Source: Campylorhamphus procurvoides (taxonomy: Eukaryota > Chordata > Aves > Passeriformes > Dendrocolaptidae). From it: a stretch of 64,000 nt of DNA. The position numbers were made by a program, and so were the translations under genes. Positions 35,276-46,886 of the stretch are shown piece after piece (position 1 is the first letter of the stretch; every line of letters starts with the position of its first letter). The DNA is taken from positions 30,001 through 94,000 of the forward strand of contig WBMV01002865.1 in NCBI GenBank assembly GCA_013396655.1, given 5' to 3'. The notes beneath the pieces were generated by a model that was not told where the DNA came from, searched no databases, and saw only the letters and a list, made by a program, of their open reading frames with translations.

Positions 35276-35889
35276 AAATTCCCAGTTTTCCACTCTGCAG
35301 CCATGGATTTGAGCAAGATCCTTCCAGTGGTTAAAAATGGTCTCTGAGCAACAAGCACTGAAATGTTTTCCAATCTTTCTTCCTTGCCCCAAGATTTGTG
35401 CTGAGTTAGAAGAGTAAATACTGGCATGATGTGACGTTCTTGTTATTTATGTTACATCCAAATAACTGGGAGATAACCTAGGCAAATTTCCATTATCTAA
35501 TTATAAAAACCTCCTCATATTCCCATGAAACTAATTTTAATTTGATGAAAAACAGACAACTTGGATTTCCTACGATTCCAGCGATAAGATTCTTTCTCAG
35601 TATGTTCTCAATTTACCAAAGGCTCCAAAATTGGAGATCTCTATTAATAAACATTGCTGGTTGCTCATGCACTGACTTTGTGTCATTATACAGCAAAAAA
35701 CAAGAAAAAAGGGACAAAGATAGCTGGATTTGGCAGCTGCATTCAGGGGGAGGAGGAAGGAAACACACTCTGCTTTAATTTCAAGAGGGAACTGTAGCAG
35801 GCAAAGCTCCTGCTTTGTTCAACCTGTGGTGGTCATAGGTGTTCAAAATATCTCTTAAAATTCCACAAAACCTGTGTTTGGAGAGCAAA
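35276..35889. other. Unique non-coding sequence
   Basis: AT-rich sequence between two CR1 fragments. No other feature was recognised. Confidence 0.5.
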
Positions 35890-35957
35890 CCCCATGGCAA
35901 GGGCTTGGAACTGGATGATCTTCAGGGTCCCTTCCAACCCAAACCATTCTGTACTTC
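35890..35957 (+). mobile_element. CR1: CR1 LINE 3' tip
   Basis: Only about 68 bp: 'cccatggcaagggcttggaa', 'ctggatgatcttcagggtcc', 'cttccaacccaaaccattct' and a worn terminus. Confidence 0.9.
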
Positions 35958-36522
35958 CCTGAACTGCAGAAAGCACCTCTTGGTATGCAGGGAATTATCT
36001 GTAATAGAAACAAGAGGTGTTTTGATATTTATGTCTTCTTAAAGGCCACCATCCTGCAATGCCTTATGCATGGACACCCCATACCAAAACTCTCTGCAGA
36101 CTCCTGAGCCTCTCCTGAAAATTCCAGCGTTGGACAACCTGTGAAACCACCAGGAATAAGGAAGAGCAGGAGCCAGCTCAGCTCCAGACCTGCAGTGCTG
36201 CAGTTCAGACCCAGCCTTGGCCACTTCTCCTGCCAACTAAGCCACACCACCCCCCAGTTTCCTGCAGAATCTAAGAGGAAGATCAGTTTAACTAATGATG
36301 TGGGGGTTCTGTGTCCCCGTGGACCTCACACATATTATTTATAGAATGCATTAATATTTCATTTTTCCCATCCCTAAACAGTCTTTGAGGGCGAAAAAAA
36401 AGAGATAGCTTGAGACAGGTAACATTTTAATTGAAATTAATGGGATTGGTTTGATTTCACCTCTGAGAATACAAAAATCATTCATTTTTTTTGTCATGAA
36501 CAGGATCTTTCTGTCTCACCAG
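35958..36522. other. Unique non-coding sequence upstream of an exon candidate
   Basis: No repeat was recognised. A run of T at 36,485-36,492 and the pyrimidine-rich 'ctttctgtctcaccag' at 36,507-36,522 precede the candidate exon. Confidence 0.45.
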
Positions 36523-36645
36523 GACCCTGAGAGGCACGAGAAGCTGCTGGTCACACTGAGGATCCACCTCCCTCTAAACTGTGCTGTGGAGACCATCACC
36601 CTCCAGTTCATGAGAAACCAGCAGGACAAAATGCAGAAATCATGA
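36523..36645 (+). CDS. Candidate 3'-terminal coding exon, or fragment of a processed pseudogene, product unknown
   Basis: A frame of 40 codons plus TGA opens directly after a good splice acceptor (pyrimidine tract, then cag at 36,520-36,522). The peptide begins DPERHEKLLVTLRIHL, contains AVETITLQFMRNQQ and ends in KMQKS. About 30 of the 40 codons end in G or C, clearly above the AT-rich flanks, and the peptide mixes charged and hydrophobic residues like a folded domain. The frame is open further upstream to 36,451, so a second acceptor at 36,503 is possible. No family was recognised. Against it: no AATAAA was noticed within about 1 kb downstream, and no partner exon was found. Confidence 0.3.
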   Translation, partial: DPERHEKLLVTLRIHLPLNCAVETITLQFMRNQQDKMQKS

Positions 36646-39426
36646 AAAGGCAGAGTTAACCTCTGCTGTTCCTTCTCTTTTTTGGATGTTGGGGTTGATC
36701 AGCATGAGGAAACACCATCCCTTGGATGGGCTGGAACCCAGATGGATGTGTTGCCATCTTTTCATTCCTGCCTGTAAAGGGCTTTAACCTCTGCCCAGGA
36801 ACAGCCAGTAGAAGCCTTTATGCTTCCTCTGTGCTAGACCTGGGCTGCTGAACGTGCCAAATTAATGTGCTGTGCAGATTGTTGTCCTCCAAAGGCTTCT
36901 CTGAAGTGTTGTTGGACCCTTTACAAGAGATTTGCCAAATCGCTGTGGAGCTGAAGCATCCCCAAAACTGGCAGTGCCAGCCAGAGGCAGGAATCATTTC
37001 ATTACTCCCCTTTTATTCCTCCTCTGAATAGCTTCGTGCTGCCAAAGGAGGGCCACGAACCTCTTTGCTTTCATTTACATTGCTAGTATTTGTTTTTCCT
37101 GGGAAGGGTTAGAATGAGATTGTGTTTTCTAAAGCACCTGCGTTGCTGAGGAGGACAAACCACCAAGATTTGTGCTGTGAACTCATGTCTGTGTTTGAAA
37201 AGCTGAGTCAATGGCCCTCGTGCTCCCAAGTCACTTAAGAGCTTTGGAAACCTCACTAAAACCTTTCATAAGCTTTAAAACAAATGGATCACCATCCCCA
37301 ACCCCAGGTTTCCTCACAGCTCAGTCCCAATTTTCCTCCAAGTGCCCTCCTCCTCGCCATTATTAAATAATTTTCCTTTTTATCATTAAAATCTCCTTTA
37401 TAAAATTCCCTGCTATACATTTTACAACCACAATCCCAGTCCCACAGGCCAGGAGCTGCCTGGTGCCCTCACTGAGCTCTGCCTCGTCCATGAATTCAGT
37501 CCCAGTGCAGAGGAAGGTCTTGAAATTATTTGTTTTCTGCTGTGATTTGCAAATTATAGATGGGAAAGTGCAATGCAGCTCATAGGCAGAAGGGAGGAGC
37601 CCATAAAATCCCACATGAGCTGCGAGAGGGTAGATGGACAAGTCAAATGTAACATTCTCCCCTTAGAAATTTTAAAGTGTGTTGCAAAATTCACCTAAAA
37701 TTTCATTTTATTTCCAGCAAGTGACACTGAATAGAAAAAGGAATCCTACAGGGTTTCTTGTTAGCGTATTTTTATTTTTGTTTGGGGAAGTCCTTGAAAC
37801 CCACATAAAGAGACCTCAGGAATCCTCTGTGAATATCAGCCTTTCCTCAGTCCTCCTAACCTGGTTTGGTGGAGCCAGGTGGGATCCAGGGCACAACTCC
37901 TGAAACACCCTGTCCACGCCCTGGCACCCCAGAAAACAGGGGAAAATCATCCTGCAAAGACCTTCAGCAGATTATTATTTTATTATTATTTCAAGCCATA
38001 GAGCAGTGCCTTTCAAGGAATTAATAATAACAATGGGATGCTTGTTTCTTATGAGGAAAATTGACCCATATTCCAGGTGAGGAATGCTCCTCCCAGTGAT
38101 GCTCAGGGTAGATACTGGAGGGGAATGCTCAGCTAATAACTCTGCTTGGATTATTTTTCCTCTGGGCACCCCAAGGATCTCCCTCCCCTGTTCATGCCCA
38201 GTGCAGGGCCACCCTTTGTTACAACATTCAAATCTGCTTAATATTTTTTTATCATTTCACATCACAGCCCCAGTAATTGCCCCCTCAGGAGCAAACCTCC
38301 TTCCTGCCTCTGCTCCTCAATATTATTGGCATCTCCCTCATTTGGGGACCTGGGATGATCTTTTTTGCATTTTCCCCGTGAAATGACAAACAGGGCTGGT
38401 TGTGGCTCAAGCACTATTTGGAGCATGACCCCCTCGGCTCCTGGTGTTCTCCAAATTAGATTTTGATCTTTGGCAATTAGGCTTTGCCACTGTGGACCTG
38501 CTGTGCCATTATCAGGAGAATCACTCTCAGGCTTGGGAAGTCAGTGAACTTTGCAAGCCTTTCTCCACCTTCCAGGGATGCAGCTTTTACAATGAGAGCT
38601 ATTTAAAAAGATAATGATAAAATAAAAATTTCTGCCCACAGCCCTATTTCTGGTAATCTTTGCACTGTTTGCCCTTAAACCAAGAATCACTGGCAGCACG
38701 GAGAGCTCTGCCTTCCCATGGCAAAAAACCCCAAGCAATCCTTATTTCTGGAGACTTTTTGGCTTCCCTTTTGCTCCTTTTTAATGTTCCTGGCTTTGTA
38801 AAGTATCCTGTGATGGATTTGTCTGGGGGCCAATTTTGCTTCTGGGGGGAGAAAAACAGTGGCCAACTGAATAAAAAAGAAGAAGGAAAAAAAATAGATG
38901 ATTAAAAAAGATGAATGCCAGGAAATCTTCTCTGGTTGTCACACGGCAGGGCTGTGATGCTGCTCCAGCCCAAGGGCTTTGTCAGCTGGTTGGGCTGGAG
39001 TTTAAACTGGGCAACTAAAGGGGGAATGTTGGGCCTTGGAGCAAGTCCCCCCCTGCTCCACAACGTGCCAAAGGAGCCATCCCAAGCTGTTTAATGGGGA
39101 GAGATTGGCTGCCAAAAAACTTCATTTTCCTTCTCCCATTTAAATTCTGGCTCAGCATTTCAGCAAGGTGCACTTGGAGTGGTTTGTTCAGAGCTGCACT
39201 GAGTTGGGCATGGGACCTGCTGGAGCTTCCTGGCATGGATAGCGTTGCATGGTTCCCAAACTAGGATTTGCCAGCAGGAGAGGATATTTCACAGGGTTTA
39301 AGGCCAAGAACGATCATCAAGTGAGCAGCAAAGATTTTGCAGAATCAGCGCCTGTCTGAATTACAGCAGCCCTCAAAAAACTTCCCAGGAAACTTTTCCA
39401 GGATAAAAGGTCTCCTATTGATCAGG
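36646..39426. other. Unique non-coding sequence, about 2.8 kb
   Basis: No repeats were recognised apart from AT-rich patches (for example 37,972-37,990). If the preceding exon is real, the first part would be 3' UTR or flank. No other exon is supported. Confidence 0.5.
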
Positions 39427-39699
39427 GGCATGGAATGACAGGACAAAAAGGAATGGCTTTCCATTGCCAGAAGGCAGGGTTGAATGGGATATTGGGAAGG
39501 AATTGTTGGCTGGGAGGGTGGGGAGGTGCTGGAATGGATTTCCCAGAGAAGCTGTGGCTGCCCCTGGATCCCTGGGAGTGTCCAAGGCCAGGTTGGACGG
39601 GGCTTGGAGCACCCTGGGCTGGTGGAAGGTGTCCCTGCAGGGGGTAGCACTGGGTAGGCTTTGAGGTCCTTTCCAACCCAGACCATTCTGGGATTTTTC
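39427..39699 (+). mobile_element. CR1: CR1 LINE 3' fragment
   Basis: 'ggaatggctttccattgcca', 'gagaagctgtggctgcccct', 'caccctgggctggtggaagg', a hairpin with half of its arm deleted (ccctgcagggggtagc), 'ctttccaacccagaccattc' and a degraded terminus. Same majority family. Confidence 0.95.
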
Positions 39700-40719
39700 A
39701 TGTCTTGCACTGCTGGAGGCTGCAGCACATTTAAAAGCTGCTCCTGTTTCCTTGAGAGTAGCAATTCCCACTCCTGCACTCCAGCCTGTGGTGCAGACCC
39801 AGCCTTTCTTCTGCCTGGAAGGTCCCAGAACTTCCAGGCTGTTCAGCTGCTCTTCCATACATTGCCTCTGGACAAACTGCTCTCCTGGCTGCAGCTGGAA
39901 GTCCATGGGTGACCTGTCCAGTCCCTACAACAAGAGCAGCAAAAGTATAAAAATAACAGATAAAAATAACATGCAAAAGGACAAGAAAATATGGGATAAA
40001 CATGGAATGCAGGTAAAATCTAAAGTCTGGTAGTGCAAAGTGCATTAAGGAAAAATAATCTAATGGCTTAAAAATAATATCATGGAAAGGTGGGAAAAGG
40101 TTCCAGTAACACAGAAGGTAGAAGTGTTACAGCAAGCAGAATACAGCTCAGAAAAAAAAAATCCAAGAGGAAAAGTAATTATCAAACTCCAAGAAGATGT
40201 ATGGTTTTCCAAATTTATCAAACCTACTGTGAAACACTGGGAGAAACAGAAAGCAGATCTAGAAAAGTACATAAAACAGACACATAAACCAAATAAAAAT
40301 AAATATATCATATTATTGTATTTTCTTCCTTGTCCTTCTTACTGGCTGAGTTATAAGTTGAACATATCCCTGGATTTCAAACATAAATATGCAGTTGTAA
40401 AACAAGAACAGCCCACAGGCACAAATGCCATGCACTTGTCTCCCTGTATGACCTTGGAACACATGGAATTTTAGCAGGACACATGAAACATTTAGAGCTT
40501 GTGAGGGGAAATGGCACAAACCTTCTTTTCCTTCCTTTCCATCTTTCCTTCCTTCCCCTTCCTCCTGCTGGGTTTGGCTTTCCAAGGGCAGGACCCAGAC
40601 AAACTTCCACGTGAGCAACTGGATGGAGCTCTGGACAGACCTCTTGAGTTCTTCTGCACAAAGGGCACAGTCTGGGGCTGGAAGGGTCACTCCCCAACCC
40701 CATCCCCATGCTGGATTAG
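39700..40719. other. Unique non-coding sequence
   Basis: A 130-codon frame at 40,082-40,474 (+) is Lys/Glu-rich at its start (MERWEKVPVTQKVEVLQQ) and hydrophobic later. It has no known domain and its codon use follows the AT-rich background, so it is not called as a gene. A pyrimidine-only CTTCC-type tract lies at about 40,520-40,566. Confidence 0.45.
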
Positions 40720-40819
40720 CTCTGGTGTAGTGGAAGGTGTCCCTGCCAGGAGCAGGGGGCTGGAATTAGGTGATCTTTAAGATCCCTTCCAACCCACACC
40801 ATTCCACGATCCTACGATA
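40720..40819 (+). mobile_element. CR1: CR1 LINE 3' end
   Basis: 'ctggtgtagtggaaggtgtc', 'ggaattaggtgatctttaag', 'atcccttccaacccacacca' and an attccacgatcctacgat terminus. About 100 bp. Confidence 0.93.
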
Positions 40820-42999
40820 ATTCTCAGAGCCCTCCAACCCACCTCCCACATCCAGAGGACGCAGCTTTTGGCCCTTCTCCCTCTCCAGCCATTTTTGGGC
40901 TCAGCATTTGCTTTCTTTCCCCACAACCATTTTTCCATGCAGGATCCAAACATTCCCCCACGTTTTGTTGAGGAGCCACATCATGGGAGCTCAGCTTGTC
41001 CCACGGCGACTTCCTTGGGCATCCTGGTGCCATCCAGCCATGGCAAAAGGAGCCCCCACGCCAGGTTGGGTTGGTCCCTCGTTGCCCTGTTAACAGACAA
41101 CACCAGGAGCCTGCAAGGAGGAGGTCAGGCTCTCGTCTCTCAGCTCCTCTGACCAGAATACAGAACATGGGAGAGAGGAGCGAGGACAGGAGGGTTTCTA
41201 ATACCTGCCAGCAGGGAATTGCACGTGGGAAGAGCGCTGGGAGCCAACCTTCCCCACAACACTCACAGCCAGGGAGGCTCTGGCTAAACAAGCACATGAA
41301 ACTGCTGCTTGGGAAACGGTTCCCACAAACTGCCCGGCATCGATTTCAGCAGCACTGTGTGCAGGGAGGGAGGCAGGGATGGGTTGAGATGGTTTGGGGG
41401 ATTATCACCCCTTGGAATTTTTTTGACCAAGCCAATTTGGCCTAAATTTTTCCACATTCTGCCCGCAGTTTTTAACCAAATAAAAGTTGTTCATTTTTTT
41501 GCAGGTACAGAGAGCAAGGAATATTTTTTTTCAGGTTATTTTTGATAATAATGACAAATTACCAGTTGTGAAACACCTTCTGAAAGGGAAAATGTTTTCA
41601 GTACCCAAACCTTGTACAAAAGCAAAGCAGGGCCAGATTTAGAAGAAATCTGATTTCTAATTGACCGGCTTATCAGGGTTTGATCCAATGCAGTTTGACA
41701 TTGCAAGGTTTTGGTCCAAGCCCTTAAAATACACCCTGCTGATAGTTTTCTACTTCTCAGCTTATTCAGCATGTTCAAGAACATGGACTAAGCTGTCTTG
41801 ACTACAAATTAGCTCGATAGGAAAAGCCAGTACGAGATTTTTAGGATATTTTATTGTATAGCCTGCCTAAGAAGCGAGGCACAGATTGGGAAGTTCATCT
41901 ATCATTTTGCAGGATTTATTTATTCTTTCTTACCAACTCAGCTCCAACTCCCAGAGGTCAAACCCTACAGATCTTGACACCCATAGTTCTGCCACTGACT
42001 TCACTGATGGCATCATTTCAGGCACAAAAACGAAGTTCTTGGTCGTGGCTGACTTTCCTGGTTTAGCTGTGCATTTAAAACCCCTCCAAAAAATCACTAT
42101 AAAACTGTAATGAGCACTCAAATAAATGGTTTTTCCCACTCAAAACCCAACTATCTAAAAAATGTATCAAGGAAAATGAGTGGAAATTTCTATCCAGGCC
42201 TGGCTTTGTCATCTCATGCTCAGAGTTTATAACAGGGCTTTTGGACTCACCAAGTGAACTCTTGCAAAGCACTTCTGGACTTTGCATTTTTCAGTGGTTT
42301 TAGCTGCTCTTGACAACGTGTGATATTAACAGTCGTGGCTATTAACTGTAAGATTATACTACTGCAAATTAAAGTATGTCCTGTCTTCCTAGAGGGCCCC
42401 AGCCAACACAAGAAATCAGACACAGTGCCAAAATAAGCCTTTTGCCCTGCTCAAATCCCGCTTCTGCCCCACATTACTCCTCAAAGTGGCCATCAGCCCT
42501 CGAGCTGGCCCACCATCACCCAGAGTAATTCCCACTCAACATCCCAGCCACAGCAGCATTCATGGGATGAATGTCTTTCCAGATATAGCCACGGACAGAT
42601 GAGAATAATAAATGCAGTGAACGACTCATTAAATGCAAAGCTGATTTTCTCACACACCTGCAAACACTTGTGTGGAGAAGTTCTGCAGAACAAAGCCAAG
42701 GCAACCTCCAAATATCCAAGTGGAACTCATTAATGTGGAGGCCAAGACTTCACCAGTGGTATGTAGATTGAAAGAGAGGCACCTCATTTAATAGGAATAA
42801 TGTTTTATTTTCACTTCACATGTGTTTAAGACATGTAGAGCTACTAAGGAATTGCACATTGTGTAACAGAAACTGTATTAATTAATGTTATGAAATTAAG
42901 GTTGGAGGTCATTGGCTACTGGGGTGTGCCCTGAACCTCCTTCTGACTTGCTTTGATAAATTATATGGGAAGCTCTTCCAATAAGGGTTGATCTTAATT
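40820..42999. other. Unique non-coding sequence
   Basis: No repeat family or exon was recognised. The frames at 40,824-41,445 on both strands overlap and lack domains. A T-rich tract lies at 41,523-41,530. Confidence 0.5.
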
Positions 43000-43203
43000 A
43001 TGGAATCAGAGAATGAGAGAATAATTAAGGTTGGAAAAGCCCTGCCAGCCCACAGAGCCCACCCTGTGCCTGATGCCCACCTTGTCCCTGAGTGCCACGG
43101 CCAGTCCTGCCTTGGGCACCTCCAGGGCTGGGCACTCCAACCCTCCCTGGGCAGCCCCTGGCAAGGCCTGACCACCCTTTCTAGGCACAAATTCCTCCTC
43201 ATT
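43000..43203 (-). mobile_element. CR1: CR1 LINE 3' fragment, antisense, older subfamily
   Basis: The + strand reads 'tggaatcagagaatgagaga', 'taattaaggttggaaaagcc', 'tgagtgccacggccagtcct', 'gggcacctccagggctgggc', 'ccctccctgggcagcccctg' and 'ctaggcacaaattcctcctc'. The order matches the antisense of a CR1 subfamily with a TCC(A)3CC-poor, Pro-rich 3' UTR. It is diverged from the majority family. Confidence 0.88.
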
Positions 43204-43562
43204 GCACACCATTCTGCACATCCTTACCTCCTCTTGCAATGGCAATTACAAGGTGATGGCACTTGCAGGGATAAACAGGCCTGTCCACATAAACCCTCCA
43301 TGATCTGGTGGCAGAGGCAAATACTGATATGATTGAAACCACCACAATTTGTGCAGGATTTCACACTGAAACTTTACAGCTGAATTCTACAAGAGTGGCA
43401 ATCTCTGCCTGAATACAGAGCACAACCAGTGGTAGGAGAGGACTTTGAAACCCCAGCACTGAGCAGTGATTTGTGGGTGCAGAAGCAAAATCCCTCTTTG
43501 AGCACGGACAGTGAAATTCCTTGTCTCTGAAGTTGGCAATGACCCACTGTCAGCAGCTCCTT
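43204..43562. other. Unique non-coding sequence
   Basis: No feature was recognised. Confidence 0.5.
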
Positions 43563-43620
43563 TGGTTGAGTTGCCCCAGTTTTCCCATCTGTAAAGTGGG
43601 AACTACAAGACTTGCCTTTC
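43563..43620 (+). repeat. MIR-like ancient SINE relic
   Basis: 'tgagttgccccagttttccc' followed by 'atctgtaaagtgggaactac' closely tracks the MIR core words 'cagtttcctcatctgtaaaa' and 'tggg'. The ends are indistinct. Confidence 0.55.
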
Positions 43621-45110
43621 TGAACATATATTCAATTAATTTATAATAATAGCTTTAATTAATGAATCCAAAATTATAATTTCAGTAAAGGCCAAGTATG
43701 GTAAATTTACTTAAATCCTTGGTATTATTAATAAAATTCCTCATTACAGGTGCTTATGTTCACACATATAATCACATGCATATTCATATGTGTTTATAAA
43801 CATTATAAATAAATGTGTGTGCACCTGTAAAGGCATTTTCAGACCTTGATTAATGCAGGACCACACCAAAACACAGGCTAAAGCTCCAATTCTAAGGCTT
43901 TTTCCTGAATGGTGCTGATAAACAAGGCTGGATCCATTTATATCTGAGCCCAAGGACAGTTCAGCAGCAGAACCAGGTGTGGAACTGCAACTTCACAGGC
44001 TACAACAAAAATAGTCCAAAAATCCTCTTCCCAGCCACTTCCAAAGGCTGGATATTTTTGGCAACAGCCTGATCTGTGCTGGCTCAGTGGTGGCTTTGCC
44101 ACTGACCAAGATCCTGGAGTAAAGACCTGATTTGTGTGATTTCCAGGAAAAGCCTCTGGAGAAGATAAGGAAGTTTAGTGAACCTGGCTAAAAGTCAGAC
44201 TCTGCTCACTCTGCTCTGACAGCATAATCAAAGCTATGCTGGAAAGCACGGGATAATATACAAATATATATCTATTTTCTCAAATGGCTCTAAAAACCCA
44301 CAGGAAATTTTTTTTTTCCTTTTAATACTTAAATGGGAAAGAAGAAAATCTATATCTTGGAGAGCGAAAAACAAATTAAAGGTTCTTGAAGGGTGTTTCT
44401 TAACATTTACCACTGGTTTTCCCCACGGAAAAGATGAAAAATTAGCTTGAACCCCAGAGCTTTTGGTCTTTTGTAATCTTTTCCCTTCTTTTTTATTTTT
44501 TTTTCCTCAAACTCCACAATGAATATAGATTTTTTAATCCTATATGCAGGGAGTTCACATATTTAGATTTGAAAGCTGCCTTATTGTTCTAGGAGGCAGT
44601 TTGAAATTAAAAATGCATATGGGACTTACCTGTGCAAGGAGGGTGGAGGAGCACATGGGGCATAAGCACCATATGAACCTGAGGAATTTTTGGAGCGTGT
44701 TTTTGGAGCCAATAACGAACTAACCCTGCTATCAGGAGAAATGCTGTGCTGTCAGCCTGCCCAGGGTAAGATAAGAATCTCTGCTGTCTGCTCCCATTAG
44801 GATCCAGGCAGGAAAACAGCCGTGGTCATTAAGGAGAGTTTTGCCATCTCCCATCTGGGTCCCATCACCGCCTCACGCACCCTGGAAGAGGAAACGATGC
44901 TCCAGCAGAGCTCTGGAGGGAAGGGGGAAACCATCTTTTTATCTTATTTCATATATTTTTCTTATTTTATAGATGTATTTTATTTTACATATGCATTTTA
45001 TTTTATATGTATCAGCAAAACCACTTCTGAAGTGTAATTTAAGGTTAAAACAATGAAAGGGGTTCAAAAATCTGGGATTATTTTTTTTCCCTGAATTCAT
45101 CTTTAAAACA
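43621..45110. other. Unique AT-rich non-coding sequence
   Basis: About 43,625-43,815 and 44,260-44,340 are strongly AT-rich with alternating TA/CA words. A degenerate TTTTA-type low-complexity tract occupies about 44,935-45,010. A - strand donor-like word is at about 44,626-44,634 without a supportable exon. Confidence 0.5.
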
Positions 45111-45150
45111 CCCAGTTCTCTGTTGGTAAAATGGGGATGGTGTTGTTTTC
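45111..45150 (+). repeat. MIR-like ancient SINE relic
   Basis: 'cccagttctctgttggtaaa' followed by 'atggggatggtgttg' matches the MIR segment 'cagtttcctcatctgtaaaa-tggggataat'. It is short and could be coincidental, but it is the same segment as in the other relics. Confidence 0.45.
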
Positions 45151-45803
45151 TCCCTTTCTCTACACAGCTGCTCAAATGTAAAAATGCAGAGGAAGAACCT
45201 TCTCAGCCTCTCTCTCGGCTAAATACTCATCTGAAGCCCAGAAATAGGAGGCAAATAATATTAGTAAGATGAGTCTATGAAGCAAGTGATTCAAAAACCC
45301 CACAGACTGGTTAAAACAATTCACATTTTCAAAGTGCAATAGGTAAATTAGCTGAAAATAATTATTAAGTAAAATTATTACTGATACATTCACTATTTAC
45401 TTTCAGACAGGTTTTTGAACACCCATTTCAAATCCGTGTTTTGATGAGATTTCCTCTCACGTGTTTCCTTCAGGGACAGCTGTGGAAAATGAAGACCAAA
45501 AAAGGTGAAAAATTAATTTATTTTGAAAGACTTATGAATATTTGGGGGAAATACTTTATTTAATGTGTTTCAAAAAAGGTCATTAACTGAACCCAAGTAT
45601 TCTGTGATGGTTAATGAAGGGTTTGTTTGCTTAGGAACCAAATGAGGATTGTGTCTGCCATCCCAGCTCACCTAATTCGCTCCAGTACGAGCGTGAATTC
45701 CGCGCTCTGGGTATTGAAGGAGCTCCTGTTGACATTAAATGGCTGTTTTTTTGAATTTTGCCCAACAGTTCAAATATTTGAAGGGAGATACAACCATATG
45801 GTG
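45151..45803. other. Unique non-coding sequence
   Basis: AT-rich, with no recognised repeat or exon. Confidence 0.5.
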
Positions 45804-45980
45804 AAGGGGAACAGGTTGGGCAGGGAAGATGTGGCTGCTCCATCCCTGGAAGTGTCCAAGGCCAGGTTGGACAGGGCTTGGAGCAACCTGGGCTGGTGGA
45901 AGGTGTCCCTGCCCATGGCAGGGGGTGGCACTGGATGAGTGATCTTTAAAGTCCCTTCCAACCCAAACCATTCCATGATT
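45804..45980 (+). mobile_element. CR1: CR1 LINE 3' fragment
   Basis: 'aacaggttgggcagggaaga', 'tccatccctggaagtgtcca', 'caacctgggctggtggaagg', the intact hairpin 'cctgcccatggcagggggtg', 'agtcccttccaacccaaacc' and an attccatgatt terminus. About 177 bp. Confidence 0.96.
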
Positions 45981-46604
45981 GCTGCCAGGATTTGGCACAG
46001 CTCACCTGGGTCACCAGGAGCACATTGCTGCAGTTGGAATGATATAGGAGAGGGAAAATACTTCGGGACTGTTTGGCAGCGCTGGAAGAGACGTGAGATA
46101 AGACCTGGATGAAAATAAAGCAGAGCTGCTCTACTTTTTCATGCATTATTAAAACTGAGGTTTTAAAAATTAAAACTTTATTTTTCCCCTTAAAAAATGC
46201 AACAGATGTGTGTGAAGACAAAGCTGGTGCCTGCACTACCTCGTGGAAGCTGTTTTATAGTTATGTTTAGCAGTTACTGGAGGAGAGCACAGCGGAATGA
46301 CTGCATGGATCTGTCATATGTTAATTAGGGGGACCGGTGCAGAGCCAAGTTTTATAACTGTGTTCAATTCTAAGAGGTTTTTACAGTTACTGAATGCATT
46401 AAACCCCAGAAAACGTTCTGGGGATTGTCCATTGAATTCTGCACACTGGAAAGCTCCCTCGTTGGGCCTGCAGGGAGAGCTGATTTAGTTTTGCTGTACG
46501 GCCATAGGAGCACAACAAGCAAAAATAATGTGTGAAACTGGGCAAATCAGAGTCGGCCTCAGCCACAAGACACTGGGCAATAAACCTTAATTTGACTGCA
46601 AAAG
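45981..46604. other. Unique non-coding sequence
   Basis: No feature was recognised beyond short AT-rich runs. Confidence 0.5.
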
Positions 46605-46657
46605 GCAATTTATAAAAGAGTGCAATTTATAAAAGAGTGCAATTTATAAAAGAGTGC
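46605..46657 (+). repeat. Tandem repeat, 3 copies of 17 bp
   Basis: The unit 'aatttataaaagagtgc' starts at 46,607, 46,624 and 46,641. The copies are identical, and a gc precedes the first. Each unit contains a TATAAAA word. The identity implies recent expansion. Confidence 0.95.
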
Positions 46658-46743
46658 TCCTTGTACATCCCTGGCTCCTCTAATCATATCTAATTACGGA
46701 GAGAGATGTTCTATATGTGGAGCACCTGGAGAAACAGGGTGTG

Positions 46744-46886
46744 TTTGAAGGCCAGGTTGGATGGGGCTTGGAGCAACCTGGGCAGGTGGAAGGTGTCCCT
46801 GCCCATGACAGGGGGTGGCACTGGAGGAGCTTTAAAGTCCCTTCCAAGCCAAGCCCTTCTGTCATTCTATTATTCCATGATTCCAT
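46744..46886 (+). mobile_element. CR1: CR1 LINE 3' end
   Basis: 'gaaggccaggttggatgggg', 'caacctgggcaggtggaagg', a hairpin with one change (cccatgacaggggg), 'agtcccttccaagccaagcc' and an extended attctattattccatgattccatg terminus with extra repeat units. Confidence 0.95.

Noticed and set aside
40082..40474. 130-codon Lys-rich frame, considered as a small gene or pseudogene
   Set aside because: Codon use equals the AT-rich background, the peptide has no known motif, and no promoter or splice context supports it.
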